Assembly (NCBI RefSeq): GCF_016616885.1 | Contig: NZ_CP067102.1 | Coordinates: forward strand, 3,314,501-3,378,500 | DNA from: Bradyrhizobium diazoefficiens | Lineage (GTDB): Bacteria; Pseudomonadota; Alphaproteobacteria; Rhizobiales; Xanthobacteraceae | DNA length: 64,000 nucleotides | Direction of reading: 5' to 3' | Shown here: positions 1 through 8,234 of the stretch, piece by piece | Layout: every line of letters starts with the position of its first letter | Numbering within the stretch: the first letter of the stretch is position 1 | Made by a program: the position numbers and the translations under genes | Notes under the pieces: generated by a model | What the model was told of the DNA's origin: nothing | What the model saw: only the letters and a program-made list of their open reading frames with translations | The model's database searches: none

Positions 1-220
1 TAACACGATAATCGATCAGATATGGATAAGGGTTGACCGGCAAGCGACGGACGTATGCGCGAGTGGTCTGACGTCCTGCATAAGGGCGATCCTCAAGCAG
101 CGCGATGAGCGCGACAATGCGGTCGCGGACGTGCGTGGCTCCCTGGGGCGAGCGCGCATTGATGTAGGTCAGAGCTTCGTCGATTTGGGCGAGCGCCCGT
201 TTCGTGTAACGGACCTTCAC
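1..220 (-). CDS. RelE/ParE-family toxin (partial, runs off the window edge)
   Basis: About 73 residues are visible. They begin VKVRYTKRALAQIDEAL and include a helix followed by LLEDRPYAGRQT and RRLPVNPYPYLIDYRV, the layout of ParE/RelE toxins (basic N-terminal helices, then a C-terminal beta sheet with an arginine before the YxxxY strand). The GTG start at 218-220 overlaps the antitoxin stop (GTGA), so the two genes are translationally coupled. The known role of the family is to poison gyrase (ParE) or cleave mRNA on ribosomes (RelE); which applies cannot be told here. The C-terminus lies outside the window. Confidence 0.8.
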   Translation of the reverse strand, partial: MKVRYTKRALAQIDEALTYINARSPQGATHVRDRIVALIALLEDRPYAGRQTTRAYVRRLPVNPYPYLIDYRV

Positions 221-444
221 AGCCCGTGCTTGGCCCACATGGCGCGGACTTCGTCGGCGCTGGCCAGCTCACCGCGAGCGATCTCAGCTTCGGCCTCGGC
301 GAGGTCGGCCTCTTCTGCCGCTGTCAGCTGGATCGGAGGCTGATCAACCCCGGCGAGTTCAAGCAGGGCTCGCGCCAGTTCGTCCTGCTCTGAATCGGGC
401 AAGCCGGAAACCTTGTTGAAGGCCTCTTCCAGAAGACGCGTCAT
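217..444 (-). CDS. Antitoxin of a ParE/RelE-type toxin-antitoxin pair
   Basis: This is a 75-residue acidic protein. It starts MTRLLEEAFNKVSGLPDSEQ and has a C-terminal half rich in Glu and Ala that ends SADEVRAMWAKHGL. Small antitoxins that wrap their toxin with an acidic C-terminal tail look like this. The ATG at 442-444 is chosen because GGAG lies six bases upstream; an in-frame start ten codons earlier lacks such a site. It is first in the operon, and the toxin start overlaps its stop by four bases. By analogy with known pairs it should neutralise the toxin and repress its own promoter, but no operator was identified. Confidence 0.75.
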   Translation of the reverse strand: MTRLLEEAFNKVSGLPDSEQDELARALLELAGVDQPPIQLTAAEEADLAEAEAEIARGELASADEVRAMWAKHGL

Positions 445-510
445 GGTCAACTCCGCTATGTGCAAGGATAGCACGGATGGTCCGAGACGTGGGAGTGGCT
501 ACCGCAAACA

Positions 511-537
511 AAAAGGCCCCGGAAAACCGGGGCCTTT
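511..537 (-). terminator. Rho-independent terminator of rpsD
   Basis: The hairpin has arms AAAGGCCCCGG and CCGGGGCCTTT around a short A-rich loop. Read on the minus strand it is followed by a T-rich run, directly after the rpsD stop. Confidence 0.85.
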
Positions 538-558
538 GAGTGTTGATCTGCCGAACTA

Positions 559-1176
559 TCAGCGCGAATAGAATTCGACGACCAGATGGGGCTCCATCTG
601 CACCGGGAACGGCACATCGGAGAGACCGGGGATGCGCACGTACTTGGCGGTCATCTTGCCGTGGTCGACTTCGAGATAGTCGGGGGTGTCGCGCTCGGGG
701 AGCTGGCTCGCTTCGAGAACGTGGGCGAGCTGCTTGGAGGCGTCCTTGACCTCGATCACGTCGCCGACCTTGATCTGGTAGCTCGAGATGTTGACCTTGC
801 GGCCGTTCACCTTGATGTGGCCGTGGTTGATGAACTGGCGGGCGGCGAAGATCGTCGAGACGAACTTGGCGCGGTACACGACCGCGTCGAGACGACGCTC
901 GAGCAGGCCGATCAGGTTCTCGCCGGTGTCACCCTTGAGGCGGCTCGCCTCGACATAGATGCCGTGGAACTGACGCTCGGAAATGTTGGCGTAGTAGCCC
1001 TTCAACTTCTGCTTGGCGCGCAGCTGCACGCCGAAGTCGGAGAGCTTGCCCTTGCGGCGCTGGCCGTGCTGGCCGGGACCGTATTCCCTGCGGTTGACGG
1101 GGCTCTTCGGGCGGCCCCAGATGTTCTGGCCCATACGGCGATCGAGTTTGTACTTCGCCTCACTGCGCTTAGTCAT
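559..1176 (-). CDS. rpsD: 30S ribosomal protein S4
   Basis: A 205-residue protein, the normal length for bacterial uS4. It begins [16 protein letters not shown] and shows the conserved [18 protein letters not shown] stretch, an S4 RNA-binding domain around residues 95-160 ([22 protein letters not shown]) and the terminal VVEFYSR. S4 binds 16S rRNA early in small-subunit assembly. The ATG at 1174-1176 is preferred over an in-frame start 22 codons earlier because GAAGAGGA precedes it and the mature N-terminus matches the family. The gene stands alone with its own terminator, as often in alphaproteobacteria. Confidence 0.98.
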   Translation of the reverse strand: MTKRSEAKYKLDRRMGQNIWGRPKSPVNRREYGPGQHGQRRKGKLSDFGVQLRAKQKLKGYYANISERQFHGIYVEASRLKGDTGENLIGLLERRLDAVVYRAKFVSTIFAARQFINHGHIKVNGRKVNISSYQIKVGDVIEVKDASKQLAHVLEASQLPERDTPDYLEVDHGKMTAKYVRIPGLSDVPFPVQMEPHLVVEFYSR

Positions 1177-1298
1177 CGCGTCCTCTTCAGGTACATGGTT
1201 TGAGGAAACGCGCCCTCCTGGGTGCCGGGCTACCCCCGGCACTGACAGGTCCGATCCCCAAAGCTTGAAGGGACAGGACCACGGGTCGCGAAACGCTT

Positions 1299-1320
1299 CG
1301 CGGGCCGAAATCGGCCCGCG
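1299..1320. other. Perfect hairpin in the rpsD leader region
   Basis: Two 10-base arms (CGCGGGCCGA and TCGGCCCGCG) are separated by two bases, about 120 bases upstream of the rpsD start. There is no T-run, so a terminator is unlikely. It could be a leader structure or a remnant of a dispersed repeat. Confidence 0.4.
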
Positions 1321-1370
1321 AGCAGGGGGCTTTTAGGGGAGTTTGGGGCTCGCTGTCAATTCATTAGCCG

Positions 1371-1451
1371 GTCATTCCGGGGCGATGCGCAAGCATCGAA
1401 CCCGGAATCTCGAGGTTCCGGGTTCGGCTCTGCGAGCCGCCCCGGAACGAC
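1371..1451. repeat. Dispersed palindromic repeat, 'cattccggggc' family, copy 1
   Basis: About 80 bases that start GTCATTCCGGGGCGATG and end GCCCCGGAACGAC. The outer ends are inverted repeats, and inside is a second palindrome around CTCGAG (AACCCGGAA / TTCCGGGTT). Further copies lie at 35631, 40963, 53098 and 58905. All five sit in or right at the edge of intergenic DNA. Confidence 0.9.
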
Positions 1452-1457
1452 GGTACT

Positions 1458-2225
1458 TCACGTCCCGACCGCCCGGATCGGTTTGGAGCCGGCCGCCCGC
1501 AATTCGGCAGCAATTTCAGTGTTCAGAACCTGTTCCAGCTGGGTCAGGACCCTGGCGATCGGGGCCGCGTCGGTGACCCGGTGGTCCCAGCGGATCACGA
1601 CATGGATGGTCTGGTCGGGCTCGACCACCCCATAGCTGACGATGAAGGGGCCGGGCGTAACAGGGTGGAGCTCGCCGCCGCCATAGGCGGCCACCGAGCT
1701 CACCGCGAAGCTGCCGAACCAGTTGCCGCGCTGGCGGCCGAAATTCAGCCCTACCGCCCAGGACAGCCGCCGCAGCGGCAGGGGCAGGCGGGTCGCCCGC
1801 ATGATCTTGCGGAACATTGGGACGTCATCGATCGGCGCGGTCTTGGCGCGCCGGATCTCGGCATCGAGCGCAGCCAGCGCCATGGCCTCCGGGGCCGCGA
1901 TTCGCTGTGGCATCACGCATTCCTCGCCGTCCTCGACCCGGGCGATGGCGATCAGCGCCACACTCTTCGGCAGCTCGTAGAGCGATGGCCAAGGCCATTT
2001 GGCATAGACGGTGCGCAGGACGGGCTCGTCCTGGGCGACCAGGGCGAAGGCCTTAACGAACATCGCGGCCCAGCCGGCCGGCGCCATCGCGCCCGCGCGG
2101 GCCTCCAGCAGGGGCCGGATATTGAGCGAACGGGACAGCGAGACGAACGGCACGTCCATCGACGCGCGCATGAGGTCGCAAATCAGGCGGCGCGGCAGCG
2201 AAATGGTCTTGGATTTCCCGCGCAT
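1458..2225 (-). CDS. E2-type (2-oxo acid dehydrogenase) acyltransferase-like protein
   Basis: 255 residues with no lipoyl or subunit-binding domain. The C-terminal third resembles the catalytic domain of E2 acyltransferases: GNWFGSFAVSSVAAYGG, GPFIVSYGVVEPDQTIHVV and then RWDHRVTDAAPIARVL (from about residue 212). The usual active-site motif is DHRVxDG. Here His215 and the Asp are kept but the Gly is Ala, and the oligomer-forming context is lost. It is therefore probably a stand-alone acyltransferase or a non-catalytic relative; the substrate is unknown. The gene appears monocistronic. Confidence 0.6.
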   Translation of the reverse strand: MRGKSKTISLPRRLICDLMRASMDVPFVSLSRSLNIRPLLEARAGAMAPAGWAAMFVKAFALVAQDEPVLRTVYAKWPWPSLYELPKSVALIAIARVEDGEECVMPQRIAAPEAMALAALDAEIRRAKTAPIDDVPMFRKIMRATRLPLPLRRLSWAVGLNFGRQRGNWFGSFAVSSVAAYGGGELHPVTPGPFIVSYGVVEPDQTIHVVIRWDHRVTDAAPIARVLTQLEQVLNTEIAAELRAAGSKPIRAVGT

Positions 2226-2482
2226 CGCTCTTTCGGTTCCCGCGGATTAAAATATGGGCAGCGAGCCGGTTCCCGCTCGCCGCCTGCTCTAGCACGAACC
2301 AACCGTTTTGGGGCCGGTCGGTTCGCCGCATCAGGGCGCCGGCGAAGCCAGCGGCTTGGTTTTGTCGATTTCGTAAATTACAAGCAATTTCAAAGACTTG
2401 TGTCTTTCACCTTGGAGCCATACACGCAGCCGGCCGGGATCTGATCGGAATCGCCCGCTTTCGGCAAGATGGCACGGCCTGT

Positions 2483-3256
2483 TCAACGCTTGATCCCGTC
2501 GAACGCCGCCATGATGCCGCGCTGGAACAGCGACCAGTCAAAGCCAAGCGCGATCGCGCGGTAGCCGCGATCGATCAGGGCGTTGGCCTGGCCTGCGGTG
2601 CGCGCCACGCCGCCGATCGGCACGCCGCTCTTGAGGATGCCGGCTTCCGCACGGGCGACCAGTTCGAGCAGCTCGGGATCGTCCATCTGTCCGCGCTTGT
2701 TGATGGAGGTGGCGAGATCGCCGGGGCCGATGACGGCGACGTCGATGCCGGGCGTCGCCATGATCTCGTCGATGCGGTTGACCGCATCGACATGCTCGAT
2801 GGTGATCATGCAGAGCATCTCGTCGTCGGCTGACGCCATGTAGTCCGGCATCGACTGGCCCCAGCGGAACGGCGCGTGGAACGGACCCCACAGACGATCG
2901 CCGCGCGGCGGATAGCGTACGCTGCGCACGGCCTTCTCGGCCTCGCTGCGGTTCGTGATCATCGGGAAATTGATGCCGAAGGCGCCGATGTCCATCGGCG
3001 CTTTCGCAAGCCACGGCTCGTTCGCCGCGATCCGCACCAGCGGCGTGCACGGCGTGCCCGTCGTCGCGGCGATCATCGCATGCGCTTCGGTCAATCCAAT
3101 CGGGCCGTGCTCAAGATCGACGATGATCCAGTCGAGCGAGCGCGCCATGATCTGCACCATCTGCACGCTCGGGATTGTTGCAATCGCGCCGAAGGCGGGG
3201 CGGCCTTCGCTCCACAATTGGCGGAGGCGATTGAGCGGCGTTGCGGGGACCGGCAT
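2483..3256 (-). CDS. HpcH/HpaI-family class II aldolase
   Basis: 257 residues with the TIM-barrel signature of metal-dependent pyruvate aldolases: WIIVDLEHGPIGL (about residues 43-55), LVRIAANEPW, a central IEHVDAVNRIDEI containing the metal-binding Glu, and VAVIGPGDLATSIN. Family members such as HpcH cleave 4-hydroxy-2-oxo acids to pyruvate or oxaloacetate plus an aldehyde. The substrate is not predictable from sequence. It lies just downstream of murI on the same strand but is separated by about 60 bases, so co-transcription is uncertain. Confidence 0.85.
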   Translation of the reverse strand: MPVPATPLNRLRQLWSEGRPAFGAIATIPSVQMVQIMARSLDWIIVDLEHGPIGLTEAHAMIAATTGTPCTPLVRIAANEPWLAKAPMDIGAFGINFPMITNRSEAEKAVRSVRYPPRGDRLWGPFHAPFRWGQSMPDYMASADDEMLCMITIEHVDAVNRIDEIMATPGIDVAVIGPGDLATSINKRGQMDDPELLELVARAEAGILKSGVPIGGVARTAGQANALIDRGYRAIALGFDWSLFQRGIMAAFDGIKR

Positions 3257-3317
3257 GGGATGACCTTGCGCGAGATGACGACGGCGAAGCCTAGCAGCGC
3301 GCCGTGTCTGCGAAAAG

Positions 3318-4115
3318 TCAGACCAGCGCGCGGCCGCCGAAGAACGGCGTCAGAGTCGCCCCGAGCCCATGTGCGCGGTTCGACGTAAAGATCATCTCGG
3401 CGCCGGATTGCACGATGTTGCCATTGAGCGGGCCGAGCAGATCCGAGACGCGGCGGGCGATGGCGGGCGCAGGATCGATCCAGTCGACCGGCCAGGGCGC
3501 CAGCTGCTCCAGCCGGCCGAGCAGCAGCGGATAATGCGTGCAGGCGAGCACCACCGTGTCGGTGCGCGACGTCGCATCCCCGGCATCGCCGACGAAGCAG
3601 GGGATGAGCTCGGCGAGAATGTCGCCGTCGCTGATCGGGTGGCCGCTGAGCTCGCGTTCCGCAAGCGAGGCAAGCTCGGGCGAGCCGACCAGCGTGACCT
3701 CGCAGCCCTGCGCGAAATCGCGGATCAGCGCCTTGGTGTATTCGCGCTTCACGGTGCCCTTGGTGCCGAGCACCGAGACGCGGCGGGTCTTCGACCGGGC
3801 GCAGGCCGGCTTGATCGCCGGCACCGTGCCGACGAAGGGCACGGAATAAGCGGCCCGCAGATGCGATAGGACCAGGGTGGAGGCGGTGTTGCAGGCGATG
3901 ACGACGAGGTCAGGATCATGGGTGCCGATCAGTTCCCCCATCAGCGGCACCACGCGGGCGATGATCTCGTTCTCGCCGTGATGGCCATAGGGGAAGAAGG
4001 CGTCGTCGGCGACATAGACGTAATGCGCATCCGGGCGCGCAGCCACGACCTCACGCAGCACGGTGAGGCCGCCAAGGCCGGAATCGAATACCAGGATCGT
4101 CGGGGAATTGGTCAC
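3318..4115 (-). CDS. murI: Glutamate racemase
   Basis: 265 residues with all the landmarks of MurI: FDSGLGGLTVL near the N-terminus (Asp11-Ser12), VIACNTAST with catalytic Cys75, and VVLACTHYPLLL with catalytic Cys192. The enzyme interconverts L- and D-glutamate in the cytoplasm, supplying D-Glu for peptidoglycan. Length and motif spacing are normal. Confidence 0.95.
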   Translation of the reverse strand: MTNSPTILVFDSGLGGLTVLREVVAARPDAHYVYVADDAFFPYGHHGENEIIARVVPLMGELIGTHDPDLVVIACNTASTLVLSHLRAAYSVPFVGTVPAIKPACARSKTRRVSVLGTKGTVKREYTKALIRDFAQGCEVTLVGSPELASLAERELSGHPISDGDILAELIPCFVGDAGDATSRTDTVVLACTHYPLLLGRLEQLAPWPVDWIDPAPAIARRVSDLLGPLNGNIVQSGAEMIFTSNRAHGLGATLTPFFGGRALV

Positions 4116-4285
4116 GGCGTTACCTTAAGGCGCCATGGTTACCATTCGGTTTTTGGGGCGGTTTTGCGGCGGGGCCGGCCGGCGCCCAGTTTGGAACGAT
4201 TCAATTTCACCTTTGCCGTATGTTCCCGCTATTTGCAGCCGTGCTGCGCTGCGGCCGGGACATCCGTAAATTTTCGGGAGCCGAC

Positions 4286-4837
4286 ATGATCAGAAACACG
4301 AGGACCGGCTGGGGGAGCGTTGCCCGGTGGCTTCACTGGGGCCTCGCGCTGGCGATCCTCGGCATGATCGGCTTCGGCTGGTGGATGAACCACATCCCGG
4401 CGCGCGCCGACAAGTTCTTCTACCGTTCGATCCACGCCGACATCGGCTACGTGATCCTGCTGCTCTCGGTGCTGCGGATCGTCTGGCGTGCGGTCAACCC
4501 GACCCCGGCGCTGCCGGCCGAGACCTCGCGTTGGCAGAAGATCGCGGCCCATGTCAGCCATGGCGCGCTCTATCTCGTCGTCATCCTGGTCGCCACGCTG
4601 GGCTGGGCGCATTCCGGCGCGCGCGCGACCAACTATTCGGACTTCTTCGGCCTGTTTCACGTGCCGCAGTTCACCTCTCCGGACAAGGCGGCGGCGGATG
4701 CCTTTGAGGATCGGCACATCTTCTTTGCCTATGTGCTGCTCGCGCTGATCGCGGTCCATGTGGTCGCAGCCCTCTGGCACCACTTCGTTCGCCGCGACCG
4801 CGTCGTGGCGCGGATGGTGACCGACGAGGCTGGGTAA
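4286..4837 (+). CDS. Cytochrome b561 family membrane protein
   Basis: 183 residues with four predicted transmembrane helices. Haem-ligand-type histidines fall at the expected places: RWLHWGLALAIL in helix 1, RSIHADIGYVIL in helix 2, HVSHGALYLVVIL in helix 3 and IAVHVVAALWHHFV in helix 4. Bacterial b561 proteins of this type pass electrons between quinols and periplasmic partners, sometimes superoxide. The ATG at 4286 has GGGAG five bases upstream and excludes a 22-residue non-membrane extension. It is divergent from murI. Confidence 0.9.
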   Translation: MIRNTRTGWGSVARWLHWGLALAILGMIGFGWWMNHIPARADKFFYRSIHADIGYVILLLSVLRIVWRAVNPTPALPAETSRWQKIAAHVSHGALYLVVILVATLGWAHSGARATNYSDFFGLFHVPQFTSPDKAAADAFEDRHIFFAYVLLALIAVHVVAALWHHFVRRDRVVARMVTDEAG

Positions 4838-4934
4838 AGGCACGAAAGCTGACGGTGATCGACGCTGTCTTCCCTGTGACAGAGTATGATGTGGCATCGC
4901 GGCTAATCCAATTTGACGTCGCAAGGAGACGCCC

Positions 4935-5576
4935 ATGCTCGCCGTCCATCACCTCGGCAAATCGCAATCCGAACGCATCGTCTGGCTCTGTGAGGAGCTG
5001 GAGATTCCCTATGAGCTGAAGCGCTATGCGCGCGATTCCGTCACCATGCTGGCGCCGCCCGACTATAAGGCGCTGCATCCGATCGGCGCGGCCCCCGTCA
5101 TCGTCGACGGCGATCTCGTGCTCGCCGAATCCGGCGCCATCGTCGACTACATCATGGCCAGATACGGCAAGGGTCGCCTGGTGCTCCGCGCCGAAGATCC
5201 CGGCTTCGCGCAATTCCTGTACTGGTTTCACTTCGCCAACGGCACGCTGCAAGCCGGCATGGGCCGGCTGATGATGCTGAACCGGCTCAAGCTCGCCGAG
5301 GACAATCCGATGCTGGCCGCGACCAGGGCGCGCGTCGACCGTGCCTTCGATCTCGTCGACGCCCGCGTGCGCGATGCGGAATATCTGGCCGGCAGCACCT
5401 TCACCACGGCCGACATCATGACGGGCTTCTCGCTCACCACGATGCGCTATTTCCAGCCCTACGATCTCGCGCGCTGCCCGAACGTGGTCAAATATCTCGG
5501 TCGCATCGGCGTACGTCCGGCCTATCGGCGCGCGATGGACAAGGGCGATCCCGGCATGGCGCTGCTGCTGAGCTGA
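4935..5576 (+). CDS. Glutathione S-transferase family protein
   Basis: 213 residues. The N-terminal thioredoxin-like domain contains HPIGAAPVIVDGDLVLAESG, the loop with the cis-Pro and the Glu-Ser pair that binds the gamma-glutamyl group of glutathione. The helical C-terminal domain carries AGSTFTTADIMTGF, the conserved N-capping box. AAGGAG lies upstream of the start. The enzyme would conjugate or reduce with glutathione in the cytosol; the substrate is unknown. It ends 12 bases from the converging LysR gene. Confidence 0.9.
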   Translation: MLAVHHLGKSQSERIVWLCEELEIPYELKRYARDSVTMLAPPDYKALHPIGAAPVIVDGDLVLAESGAIVDYIMARYGKGRLVLRAEDPGFAQFLYWFHFANGTLQAGMGRLMMLNRLKLAEDNPMLAATRARVDRAFDLVDARVRDAEYLAGSTFTTADIMTGFSLTTMRYFQPYDLARCPNVVKYLGRIGVRPAYRRAMDKGDPGMALLLS

Positions 5577-5588
5577 GCAGAGCCGCGA

Positions 5589-6494
5589 TCAGCGCGGCAT
5601 GTGTTTGGTTGCGCGCTCGATCAGGTCGTCCAGCCTCGAGATAAACTTTGCAAGGATCGGCGAGATATTGGCTTTGTGGTAGCCGACGACGAGGTCGATC
5701 GTCGGCGCCTTGCCCCTGAGCGGGCGGCTGACGACGGACCAGGGAAGAAAGTTCTTGATGTAGCCCGGTATCAGGGCGAAGCCGCGGGTAGAGGCGACCA
5801 TCGACACCGCCATGGCGAGGTTGTCGGCCTCGTGCGCCGCCGCGATCGACCGACCGCTGGCGCCGAGATAACGGTCAATGACCTTGCGAAGTGCAGGCGC
5901 GGTATCCGACACGTTGATGAAGGGTGTTCCCTCCAGCTTAACCAAGTCGATGCTGTCGAGCTTGGCCAGGCGGTGGTCGCTCGGCAGCACGGCAAGCAGC
6001 GCTTCCTCGACCACGGTCCTGTAGATGATGTCGCCAGCGCCGGTTTCGCGCCGCATGAAGGCGAGATCGAGATTGCCGCGCATGAGACCCTCGGCCAGCA
6101 TCGGCGAAAAGTCGCTCGTCACGCTCACGTCGATCGTCGGCAGCTCATTGCGTAGGACGCGCATCGCTTCGGGCAGCCAGTCGATCTCCTGGCCGGTAAG
6201 AAAGCCGAGCGCGAAGCGCGACTTTTCGGGGCGGCCGGCGCGACGCGCCGCTTCAATCGCCACGTCGGCTTGCGTCAGGGCGAGGCGTGCGTGATCCAGG
6301 AAAATCTTTCCCGCCGCCGTCAGCGCGACGCCATGCACGCTGCGCGAAAGCAGCGGCACGCCGACTTCGTATTCGAGATCGCGGATTTGCCGGCTGAGCG
6401 AGGGCTGCGCCGTGTGCAGCCGCTTCTCGGCGGCGACCGTGAGGCTGCCCTCTTCGGCGACCGCGATGAAATAGCGGAGATGACGTAGCTCCAT
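5589..6494 (-). CDS. LysR-family transcriptional regulator
   Basis: 301 residues. The N-terminal winged helix (MELRHLRYFIAVAEEGS, then AQPSLSRQIRDLE) and the two-lobed effector domain starting near residue 90 are typical. The gene is divergent from the two short-chain dehydrogenases at 6645 and 7439, with a 150-base gap. In this family that arrangement usually means the regulator controls the divergent operon. No convincing T-N11-A box was pinned down in the gap. Confidence 0.92.
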   Translation of the reverse strand: MELRHLRYFIAVAEEGSLTVAAEKRLHTAQPSLSRQIRDLEYEVGVPLLSRSVHGVALTAAGKIFLDHARLALTQADVAIEAARRAGRPEKSRFALGFLTGQEIDWLPEAMRVLRNELPTIDVSVTSDFSPMLAEGLMRGNLDLAFMRRETGAGDIIYRTVVEEALLAVLPSDHRLAKLDSIDLVKLEGTPFINVSDTAPALRKVIDRYLGASGRSIAAAHEADNLAMAVSMVASTRGFALIPGYIKNFLPWSVVSRPLRGKAPTIDLVVGYHKANISPILAKFISRLDDLIERATKHMPR

Positions 6495-6644
6495 GGTACA
6501 TGCCTCGCAGGTATGTCCCGCAGCTTACAAAGTCTTTTTCAGGATCGCCAGCCTGCACCAAATAGCACTTCGACGAGGGCCGCTGCTCCAAACCATACCT
6601 GATTGGCAGGGAGGGGAGGCAGCCGGCCGCGAAGGAGAGTGACC

Positions 6645-7391
6645 ATGGCCGATCTCAAGGGAAAGACTGCGCTCGTTACCGGTGCCTCACGCGGCATCGG
6701 CCGCGCCTCGGCGCTGGCGCTGGCTGAGCGCGGCTCGCAGATGCTGGTGCATTACGGGCAAAGCGCCAAGGAGGCGGAGGCTGTCGTCGCCGAAATCCGC
6801 AAAGCCGGCGGCCGTGCCGATGCCATCGGGGCTGATCTGAGCGCGCTGGAGGGGCCGCACCAGCTGGCCGCGCAGGTGAAGAACATCGTCGGCGACCGGC
6901 TCGACATTCTTGTGGCCAATGCCGGCGTCGGCAAGGCGGCTGCAATCGAAGAGACGACGGTTGCCGATTTCGACCGGCTGTTTGCCGTCAATGTCCGCGC
7001 GCCGTTCTTCCTGGTGCAGCAATTGCTGCCGATCCTGCATGAGGGCAGCAGTGTCGTGCTGGTCTCCTCGCTCGCGGCCCATGCGGTGGTCGGGACGCTG
7101 CCGGCCTATGCCGCCACCAAGGGCGCGATCGATACGCTGGTGAAGCACTTTGCTGCAGCGCTCGGCGCGCGCGGCGTGCGCGTCAACGCGGTGGCGCCCG
7201 GCGTGGTGGCGACGGAGATGTCGTCTTTCGCCAAGACCGATGCGGGGCGCGACTACACGCTCGCCATGCAGACGCTGAAGCGGATCGCCGAGCCCGACGA
7301 CATCGCCGGCGCCGTCGCCTTCCTCGCCTCTCCCGACGCGCGCTGGATCACTGGCGACACCATCCACGTCGACGGCGGCTCAAAACTCTGA
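6645..7391 (+). CDS. Short-chain dehydrogenase/reductase (SDR)
   Basis: 248 residues of the classical SDR type: the cofactor loop TGASRGIG, NANAG-type motif (LVANAGVG), catalytic Ser in LVSSLAAHA and the YAATK catalytic Tyr-Lys, ending with the WITGDTIHVDGGSKL signature. It should be an NAD(P)-dependent oxidoreductase; the substrate is unknown. The ATG at 6645 follows AAGGAGAG and removes a 14-residue arginine-rich extension. A second SDR starts 47 bases downstream, so the two are probably one operon controlled by the divergent LysR protein. Confidence 0.92.
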   Translation: MADLKGKTALVTGASRGIGRASALALAERGSQMLVHYGQSAKEAEAVVAEIRKAGGRADAIGADLSALEGPHQLAAQVKNIVGDRLDILVANAGVGKAAAIEETTVADFDRLFAVNVRAPFFLVQQLLPILHEGSSVVLVSSLAAHAVVGTLPAYAATKGAIDTLVKHFAAALGARGVRVNAVAPGVVATEMSSFAKTDAGRDYTLAMQTLKRIAEPDDIAGAVAFLASPDARWITGDTIHVDGGSKL

Positions 7392-7438
7392 GCCGGCCGC
7401 CGCCGTCCTTTCCCCCACCCCCATCAAGGAACTCTACC

Positions 7439-8182
7439 ATGTCAAAGAAGCTCGAAGGCAAAACGGCACTCGTCACCGGCGGCTCACGCGGCATAGGCGC
7501 CGCCATCGCCAAGCGGCTCGCCGCCGATGGCGCCAAAGTCGCCATCACGTACAGCAAGGGTGCGGACGCTGCTGCCGCCGTTGTCAAGGCGATCGATGGC
7601 GCGGGCGGCAGGGCGGTCGCGATCCAGGCGGATGCGACCGATCCCAAGGCCGTGCAGGCCGCGGTCGACAAGACCGTCAGCGCGCTCGGCAAGCTTGATG
7701 TGCTCGTGAACAATGCGGGCACGGCGATCCCCAAGACGTTCGGGGAGACCACGCTGGAGGAGCTGGACCAGGTGATCAACCTCAACATCCGCGGCGTGTT
7801 CATTGCGACGCAGGCCGCACTGAAGCAGATGAACGACAACGGCCGGATCATCTCGATCGGCTCCTGCGTCGGCGAGCGCATGATGACGCCCGGGCTGGTA
7901 CCTTACTCGGCGACCAAAGCTGCCATCCGGATGTTCACGCAGGGGCTGTCGCGTGAGGTCGGCGACCGCGGCATCACCGTCAACAACGTGCAGCCGGGGC
8001 CGATCGACACTGATCTGAACCCTGCCTCCGGCGACTGGGCGACCCCGCAGAAGGCGGCGACCGCGCTCAACCGCTACGGCAAGGTGGAGGAGGTGGCCGC
8101 ACTTGTCGCCTTCGTCGCCAGCCCCGAGGCGTCCTACATCACGGGCGCGAACCTCACGGTCGACGGCGGCACCAACGCCTGA
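7439..8182 (+). CDS. Short-chain dehydrogenase/reductase (SDR), second copy
   Basis: 247 residues, a paralogue of the upstream SDR. It has TGGSRGIG, LVNNAGTA, ISIGSCVGE and YSATK, and ends YITGANLTVDGGTNA. The presence of two different SDRs side by side suggests sequential or stereochemically opposed redox steps on related substrates, which is inference. AAGGAA precedes the start. Confidence 0.92.
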   Translation: MSKKLEGKTALVTGGSRGIGAAIAKRLAADGAKVAITYSKGADAAAAVVKAIDGAGGRAVAIQADATDPKAVQAAVDKTVSALGKLDVLVNNAGTAIPKTFGETTLEELDQVINLNIRGVFIATQAALKQMNDNGRIISIGSCVGERMMTPGLVPYSATKAAIRMFTQGLSREVGDRGITVNNVQPGPIDTDLNPASGDWATPQKAATALNRYGKVEEVAALVAFVASPEASYITGANLTVDGGTNA

Positions 8183-8234
8183 TCGCGGGAATAACTGGAA
8201 GCCGGGCGGCCGAAGCACAGCCGGTCGCCCGTGC

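Noticed and set aside
586..1203. Long open frame antisense to rpsD
   Set aside because: It mirrors rpsD codons and reads as an Ala/Val/Asp-rich sequence with no domain. Antisense frames stay open by chance in GC-rich DNA.
1299..1320. Intrinsic terminator upstream of rpsD
   Set aside because: The stem is perfect but neither strand has a following T-run.
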